From positions 1,302,001 through 1,366,000 of the forward strand of contig NZ_VDMS01000001.1 in assembly GCF_006346395.1 (NCBI RefSeq): 64,000 bases of DNA, in the 5' to 3' direction. Below are positions 9,498-17,946 of the stretch, in pieces; within the stretch, counting starts at the first letter, position 1; the number at the start of each line of letters is the position of its first letter. A program made the translations under genes and the position numbers. The notes below the pieces were generated by a model. The model saw only the letters and a program-made list of their open reading frames with translations, did not search any database and was not told the origin of the DNA. The DNA comes from Nocardioides plantarum (GTDB lineage: Bacteria > Actinomycetota > Actinomycetes > Propionibacteriales > Nocardioidaceae).

Positions 9498-9559
9498 CTC
9501 CCACGTCGGTCGAGGTGCGAGGAGCCCCGGCGACGAGCCTCGAGACCACCGCAGCCGAC
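9498..9559. repeat. 62-bp dispersed repeat, copy A
   Basis: This 62-base stretch is identical to the reverse complement of 34496-34557. It contains CACGTCGGTCGAGGTGCGAG and ends CCTCGAGACCACCGCAGCC. Degenerate relatives occur near 4243-4300, 31783-31856 and 32254-32304. The copy lies between the MocA-like gene and moxR and gives a false in-frame extension of moxR. It looks like a mobile or recombinogenic intergenic repeat; no function is evident. Confidence 0.85.
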
Positions 9560-9572
9560 CCACCCGACCCGC

Positions 9573-10136
9573 TCAGCGCGAGTCGACGTCGCGACCGCTG
9601 GCCAGGTCGCCGCACTCGACGCCCACGCACCCGTGCTCCCTCAGGTAGTCCTTGGCGCCGGCGTCCCCCTCGACCGTCGCGGCCGCGGGGAACCAGTGCT
9701 CGCGCCCCATCAGCACCGGGTGACCTGGCCGACCGTCGTACGTCGCCCGCGCGAGGCTGTCGGGGCCGGCGGCGACCGCGAGCACCCGGCGCGCGACGTC
9801 GGCGCCGACGTCGGGCAGGTCGACCAGCGTGATCAGGGCGACCTCGCCGTCGTCGTGCTGCAGCGCGGACAGCCCGGTCGAGAGCGACGCCGCCATGCCG
9901 GTGGCCCAGTCGTCGGCGACGACGACGCGCAGGTCGTCGGGCAGCGGGTCGGGCAGCAGCGCCCGGGCCTCGTCGGCCGCGGCGCCGAGCACGACGAGCA
10001 GGTGGTCGCAGCCGGCCTCGCGCAGCACGTCGATGCTGCGCAGCAGCCACGAGGTGCCGTCGGGGTCGCGCACGAGCGCCTTGGGCGTGCCCATCCGCGA
10101 CCCGCCACCGGCCGCCAGCAGCACTCCCGCCGTCAT
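9573..10136 (-). CDS. MocA-like molybdenum cofactor nucleotidyltransferase
   Basis: A 187-residue nucleotidyltransferase of the MobA/MocA family. It starts MTAGVLLAAGGGSRMGTPKA, the NTP-binding LAAGxGxRMGxxK motif at residues 6-19, followed by LITLVDLPDVGADV (metal-binding aspartate region) and GRPGHPVLMGREHW. MocA transfers CMP to molybdopterin to give the cytosine dinucleotide cofactor that CoxL-type enzymes require, so it fits the neighbourhood. It begins 10 bases after the anti-sigma-like gene on the same strand. Purine versus pyrimidine specificity (CTP or GTP) cannot be decided by eye. Confidence 0.82.
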   Translation of the reverse strand: MTAGVLLAAGGGSRMGTPKALVRDPDGTSWLLRSIDVLREAGCDHLLVVLGAAADEARALLPDPLPDDLRVVVADDWATGMAASLSTGLSALQHDDGEVALITLVDLPDVGADVARRVLAVAAGPDSLARATYDGRPGHPVLMGREHWFPAAATVEGDAGAKDYLREHGCVGVECGDLASGRDVDSR

Positions 10137-10146
10137 CCGCTCGACC

Positions 10147-10872
10147 TCAGCCCGGGAACGCGGTGGCGTAGACGTCGGCCAGCGACGCGGAGTACTCGGC
10201 GCTGAAGCCGCACAGGGTCACACGACCGTCGGTCGCGGCCACGAGGTAGCGCTTGCCCTCCTCGAACCTGACGGCCGACAGCAGCGCCTCCATGTCGGGG
10301 CCGGGCGCCTGGACGACGACCACGTCGGTCGGCTCGCCGGCATAGAAGCGGGTGGGCGTGATCGTGACGGTGCTGCCGCTGACGGAGTCCACCGTGCCGT
10401 CGACGACCGTCGTCTGGCTGGCCACCACGTCGGGGGACGACTCGGGTGTGCGGCACTTGGCGGCGGCGCCACCGGTCGCGGTCAGGTCGGTCACCGACGG
10501 GCTGCCGCCGCCCTCGGACCCGGCCGGGTCGCCGTCGGTATCGGCCGGCGCCGACGGCGCGTCACCGGCGGTCGGGGGCGCCTCGTCGTCGCCGCGCGTG
10601 GTGGCGAACAGGACGCCACCGCCGATCACCAGGACCGCGGCCGCGGCCACGATCCAGGTCAGCGGGCTCCGGCCGTGCGCACCGTCGGCGCGGGACTCGT
10701 CGGTGAGGTCGTCGGTCATGGTGTCCTCCAGGAGTCGGGCCACCCGGGTCGGGTCGGCCTGGGGCAGGGAGGCCGCCGGGTCGACCGAGCGCAGCAGCGC
10801 GCGCAGGTCCGCGTCGTCGCCGCGGTCGATGTCGTCGATGTCGTCGCTGTCGTCGTGGTGCTCGTCGGTCAT
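10147..10872 (-). CDS. Anti-sigma-factor-like single-pass membrane protein
   Basis: A 241-residue protein with an acidic cytoplasmic N-terminus (about 1-65, rich in Asp), one hydrophobic segment (TWIVAAAAVLVIGGGVLFA, about residues 71-89), a Ser/Pro/Gly linker and an exported domain of about 110 residues with two cysteines. It is encoded immediately after an ECF sigma factor with an ATGA overlap, the usual place for an anti-sigma factor. No zinc-binding HxxxCxxC motif is present, so it is not a classical ZAS protein. The role is inferred from position and topology. Confidence 0.7.
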   Translation of the reverse strand: MTDEHHDDSDDIDDIDRGDDADLRALLRSVDPAASLPQADPTRVARLLEDTMTDDLTDESRADGAHGRSPLTWIVAAAAVLVIGGGVLFATTRGDDEAPPTAGDAPSAPADTDGDPAGSEGGGSPSVTDLTATGGAAAKCRTPESSPDVVASQTTVVDGTVDSVSGSTVTITPTRFYAGEPTDVVVVQAPGPDMEALLSAVRFEEGKRYLVAATDGRVTLCGFSAEYSASLADVYATAFPG

Positions 10873-11411
10873 GGCGTCCTCCCCTCCGTCGACTGTTCAT
10901 GTCCGGCACCGACGCCGATGTTTCGCAGCTCGTCGCGCAGCTTTCCGCGGGCGCGGTGCAGCCGGATGCTCACGGCGTTCGGCGTCGCGTCGAGGACGAC
11001 CGCGATCTCGGCCGGGGTGAGCTGCTCCCAGGCCCACAGCCGCAGCAGCTCGGCGTCCTTGACCGGGAGTGCGCCCAGGGCCTCGGTGACCGCCGCCTCC
11101 TGCGGGCTCTCCCCGCCCGGCCCGGGCGTGCCGACGGCCGGCGGGTCGACGGTCGCCACCCTGGCCGCGACCCGTCGCTGCCGGCGGGCACTGCGGTCGG
11201 CGTTGGCCAGGCAGAGCCGGGCGACGCCGTACGTCCAGGCGAGCGGAGCGTCGGGCACCTCGTCGATGCGCCGCCAGCACACGAGCAGCGTCTCGGCCAG
11301 CACGTCGTCGGCCGTCGCGGGGTCGGTACGCCGGGCCAGGAAGCGCCGCAGCGGCTCGACGACCTCGGCGGCGACGTCCTCGAACCGGTCGCGGCGGGCC
11401 GTGGAGGTCAC
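10869..11411 (-). CDS. ECF-family RNA polymerase sigma factor
   Basis: A 180-residue ECF sigma factor. Region 2 is at about residues 10-75 (FEDVAAEVVEPLRRFLARR, then AETLLVCWRRIDEV...LAWTYGVARLCLAN). Region 4 is at about 110-165, with the helix-turn-helix LTPAEIAVVLDATPNAVSIR. The start is GTG at 11409-11411. It overlaps the anti-sigma-like gene by four bases, so the pair is co-translated. It is divergent from the Ser/Thr kinase gene with 121 bases between. A role in cox gene expression is possible from position but not shown. Confidence 0.88.
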   Translation of the reverse strand: MTSTARRDRFEDVAAEVVEPLRRFLARRTDPATADDVLAETLLVCWRRIDEVPDAPLAWTYGVARLCLANADRSARRQRRVAARVATVDPPAVGTPGPGGESPQEAAVTEALGALPVKDAELLRLWAWEQLTPAEIAVVLDATPNAVSIRLHRARGKLRDELRNIGVGAGHEQSTEGRTP

Positions 11412-11532
11412 CCGGACACCGTGTCACACGGCGCCGGGCCGTCCACTCACCGCGACAGGTGGACCACGGCGTTTCGACCGGGCCCCGCAGTGAGAGGCTG
11501 AGCGACACCGGTCCGGCTCGAGGAGGTGACCC

Positions 11533-13395
11533 GTGGCCCGTTTCCCTTCCGTGGGCGAGGAGTTCGGCAGCTATCGCATCGTGCGCCAGCTGGGACGTGG
11601 CGGCATGGGTGTCGTGTTCGCCGCCGAGCACCGGGGGCTCGGCCGCACGGTCGCCCTCAAGGTGCTGTCCCCCGAGCTCGCCGCCCAGGACGACTACCGC
11701 ACCCGCTTCTCCCGCGAGGCCACCGTGCTGGCCCGCCTCGACTCCCCGCACATCGTGCAGATCCTCGACCACGGAGAGCACGACGGCTGCCTCTACATCG
11801 CCACCCAGTACGTCGCCGGCGGCGACCTGTCCGGCGCCCTCGGAACCTACGGGCCGATGCCCGCGGCACAGGCCGCCCAGCTCGCCGAGCAGCTCGCGTG
11901 GGCGCTGGGCGACTCGCACGCCGCCGGGGTCGTGCACCGTGACGTCAAGCCGAGCAACGTGCTGCTGCGCGAGGTCAGCACCGAGCTCTTCGTCTACCTC
12001 TGCGACTTCGGCATCGCCCAGGACCGCGACCCGGGCCTGACCGCGCCGGGCGTGGTCGCCGGCACCTTCGCCTACCTGGCCCCCGAGCGCCTGCGCGGCG
12101 AGCCCGCCACCGCCGCGGCCGACCTCTACGCCCTGGGCTGCGTGCTGTTCACCTCGCTCGTCGGCGCGGCGCCGTACGCCGGGAGCGACGTCGAGATCGG
12201 GATGAGCCACCTCAACGCGCCGGTGCCGCAGCTGGTGCCGAGCTCGCCGGTGGCGGTCGCCGCCAACGCAGTGCTGCAGCGCTCGATGGCCAAGGAGCCC
12301 GGCGCGCGCTACCCCGACGCCCGGGCGATGCGCGAGGACCTGCGCGAGCTCGGCCGGCTGGCCGCGGCGACACCGCACCCGCCCTTGGTGCCGCTGACCC
12401 CGTTGACCGGACAGCGGCCGTCGGGGCCGTCTGGTCCCTCGGGGGTTCCGTCGGGCGGGCCGGGCGGCTACTCGTCGGCCCCGCCGCTTCCTCGTCCGGC
12501 CACCCCGGTGCCGTCGGTGCCGTCGGTGCCGTCGGTGCCGTCGGTGCCGTCGGTGCCGGCTGCCGCCTGGTCCCCCGGTCCGCAGACGTGGCAGCCCCCG
12601 CGCACCCAGCCCCCGCGGCGGCGTACCGCCCTGGTCGTGGTCGGCGCCGTCGTCGCGGTCGTGGCGATCGCCGTCGGGGCCGGCATCGCCGTGGCCGTCA
12701 ACGGGTCCGACGGCGACCGTCCCGAGGCGGCCGGGTCGACAACCCAGCCCGTCGAGACCTCCGCGACGAGCGATCCCACCACCGATCCGACGACGTCGCC
12801 GACCACCGAGCCGACCACCCAGGCGCCGAGCCCGACGCCGACCTCCACGCCGACCTCGAAGCCGACGCCGCCGAAGAAGAAGGCTCCCAAGCCCTTCTAC
12901 CCCGACGTGAAGGCGGCGACCGGCCCGCGGATGACGCTGGGGGTCGCCTCGCTGCGGGTGCCGAGGGGCTGGGGTCGCATCGACTCCGGGATCGTCGACT
13001 CCGGCATCGGCTCGCGCGACTACTCCGACCGCGAGGGCTACTACTCCTCGGTGTTCATCCGGCGCAGCAACCCGGGCTTCAAGATCGAGTCGATCGAGCT
13101 GCTCAAGGTCGCCGCGCAGAGCGCCGTGAAGGCCCTGGACAAGAACGACAAGAGCATCCGGCTCAAGAACAGCAAGCTGCTGCGCACCGCGTGGCTCGAC
13201 GGCCAGCGAGCGGTACGGATCACCGCGACCTACTACTCGCCGAAGGACAACCTGTCGTTCGTCGAGGAGACCTGGTTCGCCCAGCGCGGCACCTTCCTCT
13301 ACCGGGTGACGTTCCAGCACAGCGCCAGCGACTCGGTCGCCGAGCGGCGCGCCCAGATCGACCCGATGATCGTGTCGTTCCGCTGGAAGCGCTGA
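11533..13395 (+). CDS. Membrane-anchored Ser/Thr protein kinase (PknB/Hanks type)
   Basis: A 620-residue receptor-like kinase. Catalytic motifs are complete: glycine loop GRGGMGVV (21-28), VALK lysine K43, HRDVKPSN (135-142) and DFG (158-160). After the kinase domain (about 12-270) comes a proline-rich juxtamembrane stretch with a VPS tripeptide repeat, then a transmembrane helix (about 366-388), a Thr/Pro-rich extracellular linker and a C-terminal domain (about 470-620) with no family I recognise. The start is GTG 11533, supported by AGGAGGTGA at 11521-11529. Its sensor domain lacks PASTA repeats, so it is not PknB itself. Confidence 0.93.
   Translation: MARFPSVGEEFGSYRIVRQLGRGGMGVVFAAEHRGLGRTVALKVLSPELAAQDDYRTRFSREATVLARLDSPHIVQILDHGEHDGCLYIATQYVAGGDLSGALGTYGPMPAAQAAQLAEQLAWALGDSHAAGVVHRDVKPSNVLLREVSTELFVYLCDFGIAQDRDPGLTAPGVVAGTFAYLAPERLRGEPATAAADLYALGCVLFTSLVGAAPYAGSDVEIGMSHLNAPVPQLVPSSPVAVAANAVLQRSMAKEPGARYPDARAMREDLRELGRLAAATPHPPLVPLTPLTGQRPSGPSGPSGVPSGGPGGYSSAPPLPRPATPVPSVPSVPSVPSVPSVPAAAWSPGPQTWQPPRTQPPRRRTALVVVGAVVAVVAIAVGAGIAVAVNGSDGDRPEAAGSTTQPVETSATSDPTTDPTTSPTTEPTTQAPSPTPTSTPTSKPTPPKKKAPKPFYPDVKAATGPRMTLGVASLRVPRGWGRIDSGIVDSGIGSRDYSDREGYYSSVFIRRSNPGFKIESIELLKVAAQSAVKALDKNDKSIRLKNSKLLRTAWLDGQRAVRITATYYSPKDNLSFVEETWFAQRGTFLYRVTFQHSASDSVAERRAQIDPMIVSFRWKR
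12508..12558 (+). repeat. 9-bp coding tandem repeat in the kinase linker
   Basis: Five exact units of GTGCCGTCG plus a partial sixth encode repeated Val-Pro-Ser in the juxtamembrane linker of the kinase. Such perfect short repeats are prone to slippage in steps of three residues, so the linker length may vary between strains. Confidence 0.85.
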
Positions 13396-13425
13396 GGTCC
13401 CGCCCGGGCTGGTGACGCCGCCGGC

Positions 13426-13554
13426 CGACTCGTGCGATCGAACGAGTCGGTGGGGGGTGGGGGCTGGTCCCCGAGCTCCAACCCGTTCAATCGCACGAGT
13501 CGGCCACCGCAGACGGCAGCTCCCGGGGCCCAACCCGTTCGATTGCGCGAGTTG
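13426..13554. repeat. Triplet of 25-bp near-palindromes, locus 1
   Basis: Three near-palindromic units lie at about 13426-13449, 13479-13503 and 13531-13554, spaced 53 and 52 bases start to start. Each has the pattern ACYCGYKCRATYGMRCGRGT (Y, K, R, M are the usual degenerate codes). The spacers between units are unrelated. The same arrangement recurs at 15567-15693 and 63284-63411. The locus lies between the 3' ends of the kinase gene and groEL. Confidence 0.85.
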
Positions 13555-13598
13555 GTCACCGCCGCGGCCGCCGAGAGCCAGGTCTGGACGAAACGACA

Positions 13599-13630
13599 CC
13601 GGCCCGCCGCGATCACTCGCGACGGGCCGG
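13599..13630 (-). terminator. Hairpin terminator after groEL
   Basis: Arms 13599-13612 and 13617-13630 pair over 14 bases with one mismatch around a TCAC loop. It lies about 40 bases past the groEL stop and has no T-run, as is usual for GC-rich actinobacterial terminators. Confidence 0.65.
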
Positions 13631-13671
13631 CGTACGGATCTAGCAGGCGGTGCAGCCTGGACGGGCTGGAC

Positions 13672-15456
<1,785 letters not shown>

Positions 15457-15461
15457 CCTCA

Positions 15462-15491
15462 TGTTTAGCACTCGGCCCCCGAGAGTGACAA
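15462..15491 (-). promoter_or_regulatory. CIRCE operator (distal) overlapping the probable groEL promoter
   Basis: On the + strand, TTAGCACTC (15465-15473), nine bases, then GAGTGACAA (15483-15491): one arm is a perfect CIRCE half-site. Read on the minus strand, TTGTCA (15491-15486) and TAAACA (15467-15462) lie 18 bases apart and could be the -35 and -10 boxes. HrcA bound here would then block polymerase directly. The promoter call is inference; the CIRCE match is direct. Confidence 0.85.
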
Positions 15492-15566
15492 CCCAGGGGT
15501 CGGGCCGAGGGTGAAGGGACGGGCTCCTGCCGAGGATGGTCATCCCGCTTGGACCTGGGCTCGTCC

Positions 15567-15693
15567 GACCCGCGCAATCGAACGGGTTGGTCGCACCGGA
15601 CGGGCCTGGAAGCCGCCCGACTCGTTCGATCGAACGAGTCGGCGGCCCGGAACCCGTCTCAGCCCCACCCGACTCGTTCGATTGCGCGGGTTG
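15567..15693. repeat. Triplet of 25-bp near-palindromes, locus 2
   Basis: Units at about 15567-15590, 15619-15642 and 15670-15693 (spacing 52 and 51). The middle unit is a perfect palindrome with half-site CGACTCGTTCGA; the outer two carry CGCGCAATCGAACGGGTT-type arms. It lies between the groEL control region and the 3' end of the ATP-grasp gene. Confidence 0.85.
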
Positions 15694-15727
15694 GAGACCC
15701 CGACCACCCCACCCCACCCCGCCCACC

Positions 15728-16567
15728 TCAGCGGCCCAGCCGCACGGCGACCGCGTCGGCGAAGCTCTCGGCGTTGTCGGAGACCAGGTCGAGGTAGAGG
15801 CCGGGCTCGGTGATCTCGACCTCGCTGACCAGCAGGCGACCGTCGCTGCGCAGCATGTCGACGCGCGCGTAGAGGATCTCGCAGCCCAGGATCTCGGTGG
15901 TGGCCGCGACCGCGTCGACCGCCAGCATCGCCGCCTCGTGGGTCAGGACCGCCGCGACCGAGGTGCCGCCGTACTCCTCGTGCACCCGGATGTCGTGGGG
16001 CGAGGCGATCTTGTTGACCTGACTCACCGGGTGGCCGGCCATCACGAACACCGACACCTCGCCCTCGTGGTGGACCGACTCGAGCAGCGGCTGGACGATC
16101 CAGGGACCGGCATCGACGGGCAGCCACGTCTCGGCGTCGTGGACGATGACGATGCCGCGGCCACCCGCGCCGACCCGCGGCTTGACCACCGAGGTACCGA
16201 AGCGGCTGATCGCCGCCCGCAGGTCGACCGGGTCGTCGGCGACGACCGTCGGGACCGTCGGTACGCCGCCCAGCCGGGCGAGGTCGTCGAGGTACCTCTT
16301 GTCGGTGTTCCAGCGGAACGCCTCGACGCCGTGGAGCAGGCGGGGCCCGACGCTGCCGGCCCAGCCGAGGAAGTCAGGCAGGCGCGCATGGTAGTCCCAG
16401 GTCGAGCGGACGCACACCAGCTCGGCGTCGGACCAGCCGACGAACGGGTCGTCCCACACGACCCACCGACTGGTGAGGCCGCGCGCGGCCAGGGCCCCGA
16501 CGAGGAGCTCGTGGCCCACCTCGCCGTCGGGGTAGCTGCTGCTGGTGACCAGGAGGACGTCGGTCAC
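15728..16567 (-). CDS. ATP-grasp domain protein
   Basis: A 279-residue ATP-grasp enzyme, a fold that joins a carboxylate to an amine or thiol through an acyl-phosphate. Visible family features are SVVKPRVGAGGRGIVIV (ATP-binding lysine and glycine loop, about residues 125-145), PWIVQPLLESV and the metal-binding end VSEVEITEPGLYL (E-x-N position altered to ITEP). The substrate is unknown. I chose GTG at 16565-16567 (VTDVLLVTSSSYPDGE), because GAGGG stands 6-10 bases before it; an ATG at 16591 would add eight residues. It stands alone downstream of the SGNH gene. Confidence 0.78.
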   Translation of the reverse strand: MTDVLLVTSSSYPDGEVGHELLVGALAARGLTSRWVVWDDPFVGWSDAELVCVRSTWDYHARLPDFLGWAGSVGPRLLHGVEAFRWNTDKRYLDDLARLGGVPTVPTVVADDPVDLRAAISRFGTSVVKPRVGAGGRGIVIVHDAETWLPVDAGPWIVQPLLESVHHEGEVSVFVMAGHPVSQVNKIASPHDIRVHEEYGGTSVAAVLTHEAAMLAVDAVAATTEILGCEILYARVDMLRSDGRLLVSEVEITEPGLYLDLVSDNAESFADAVAVRLGR

Positions 16568-16648
16568 GAGCACCCTCGAAGGATCAGCCACACGGCCCGC
16601 CGCATCGGGTCCTCTCGGGTCGTCACGGACCCGGACTGTAGTGCCCTG

Positions 16649-17485
16649 CTAGCCGGTCCGCGCCGCGTCCGACCAGGCCGCGAGACCGGCCGGCACACCG
16701 TCATCCAGGCCCAGTGCGGCCAGCAGCGACGGCAGCAGGGCCGCCGCCGTACGCCGGTACCCGAGGCCGCTGGGGTGGAACCGGTCGAGGCTGAACATCT
16801 CGTCGGGATGGGAGATGAAGAACGGCCCGACGACGCGGGCCAGGGACACCACGTGGCCGCCGGCCCGGAGCGTGGCCGCCGCCTGCGCCGAGGCCAGCTG
16901 TCGCGACGCCCGCGACCCCAGAGCCCGCAGGGGTTGGGGCACCGGTCGCAGCGCGCCGAGGTCGGGGCAGGTACCGACGACGACCTCGACCCCCCGCTCG
17001 CGCAGTGCGCGGACGGCAGCCTCCAGGTCGGCCGCGGCCTGGGCCACCGGGACCCGGTGGGTGACGTCGTTGCCGCCCACCACCACGACCGCGACGTCGG
17101 GCGCGTAGTCGTCCGGCAACCCCGCCAGCTGAGCGGCGAGCATGGAGCTCTCCGCCCCGACGACCGCCGCAGTGCGCAACCGCACGGCCCGCCCCGTGCT
17201 TTTCGCAAGTCCCTTGGCCAGCCGCCCGCCGAGGGTGTCCTTGCGACGCTCGGCGCCCAGCCCGGCCGCGATCGAGTCGCCGACCAGGAGCAGGTCGAGC
17301 GGGTCGCCGTACGCCGACCTCCACACCCGGTCGGCGTCCGGGGGGCCGTCGGCGTGCGGCTTGCCGATGATGCGGCGGGCGATCGCGGCCTGGCGGTGCA
17401 GCAGCTCCCGGGCGCCGTACGACGTCGCGGCGGCCCCCACGACCACGGTGAGCACGGCACTCACGGCCACCTGTCTTCTCTCCAC
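16649..17485 (-). CDS. SGNH/GDSL-family hydrolase, membrane-anchored
   Basis: A 278-residue esterase-lipase of the SGNH family. Block I is LLLVGDSIAAGLG with nucleophile S71, block III is VVVGGNDVTH, and block V is SLDRFHPSG (Asp and His of the triad). The N-terminus has one hydrophobic helix (about residues 7-24) that would act as signal anchor, so the enzyme is probably extracytoplasmic. The start is GTG at 17483-17485; a second GTG a few codons on is possible. The natural ester is not known. It is convergent with nothing and precedes the ATP-grasp gene by about 80 bases. Confidence 0.83.
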   Translation of the reverse strand: MERRQVAVSAVLTVVVGAAATSYGARELLHRQAAIARRIIGKPHADGPPDADRVWRSAYGDPLDLLLVGDSIAAGLGAERRKDTLGGRLAKGLAKSTGRAVRLRTAAVVGAESSMLAAQLAGLPDDYAPDVAVVVVGGNDVTHRVPVAQAAADLEAAVRALRERGVEVVVGTCPDLGALRPVPQPLRALGSRASRQLASAQAAATLRAGGHVVSLARVVGPFFISHPDEMFSLDRFHPSGLGYRRTAAALLPSLLAALGLDDGVPAGLAAWSDAARTG

Positions 17486-17542
17486 GCCCCATCTCCATCA
17501 GGACCAGGTGAACGACGGTGTCGATTCGGGGGGTGTCCGCGC

Positions 17543-17556
17543 GTCACCCGGGTGAC
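17543..17556. promoter_or_regulatory. Perfect palindrome GTCACCCGGGTGAC upstream of the YCII gene
   Basis: A 14-base perfect palindrome 32 bases before the ATG of the YCII/DGPF gene. An almost identical site (GTCACCCG-ga-CGGGTGAC, 19296-19313) flanks the other end of this two-gene operon. They look like operator sites for one dimeric regulator; the regulator is not identified. Confidence 0.5.
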
Positions 17557-17588
17557 AGACTCACCCACACCGAGAGAGGGGACGTGCC

Positions 17589-17945
17589 ATGACGAAGTTC
17601 CTGGTGCTGCTCACCGAGGCCGACCACTTCGCCCACTGGGACGCGGCCGGCGATGCCGAGCGCGACGAGACCTACGCCGCCTTCCGCGCCTTCCAGGACG
17701 CGGTCACCGAGCGCGGCACCATCGTGGGCGGCGAGGCGCTGTCGTCGACCGACACCGCGCGCACCCTCGGGCCGGGGCCCGACCGCACCATCACCGCCGG
17801 GCCCTACGCCGAGACCGTCGAGCAGCTGGGCGGCTTCTACGTGATCGACGTGGCCGACCTCGACACGGCCGTCGAGCTCGCGGGCCTGCTGCCGGCGGCC
17901 TACACCCTCGAGGTGCGCGAGTGCCTCGACGTCGAGGTCGGCTGA
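17589..17945 (+). CDS. YCII/DGPF domain protein (ECF42 partner)
   Basis: A 118-residue YCII-related protein beginning MTKFLVLLTEADHFAHWDA with the GPYAETVEQLGGFYVIDV stretch typical of DGPF (PCG-like) proteins. The biochemical function of the family is not settled. These proteins are strongly linked to ECF42-type sigma factors. Here the sigma gene follows with one base between its start and the YCII stop codon, so the two are a unit. Confidence 0.88.
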   Translation: MTKFLVLLTEADHFAHWDAAGDAERDETYAAFRAFQDAVTERGTIVGGEALSSTDTARTLGPGPDRTITAGPYAETVEQLGGFYVIDVADLDTAVELAGLLPAAYTLEVRECLDVEVG

Positions 17946-17946
17946 C

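Noticed and set aside
9450..9563. N-terminal extension of the MoxR ATPase
   Set aside because: The extension is translated from the 62-bp dispersed repeat and has no family similarity.
13426..13554. CRISPR-like array (regular repeats with different spacers)
   Set aside because: Only three units, palindromic and variable in sequence, spacers of about 27 bases with no cas genes; the same triplet occurs elsewhere.
17535..17545. Third copy of the MITE-like end (GGGTGTCCGCGCG)
   Set aside because: Only about 11 bases match and there is no partner end or interior within 300 bases.
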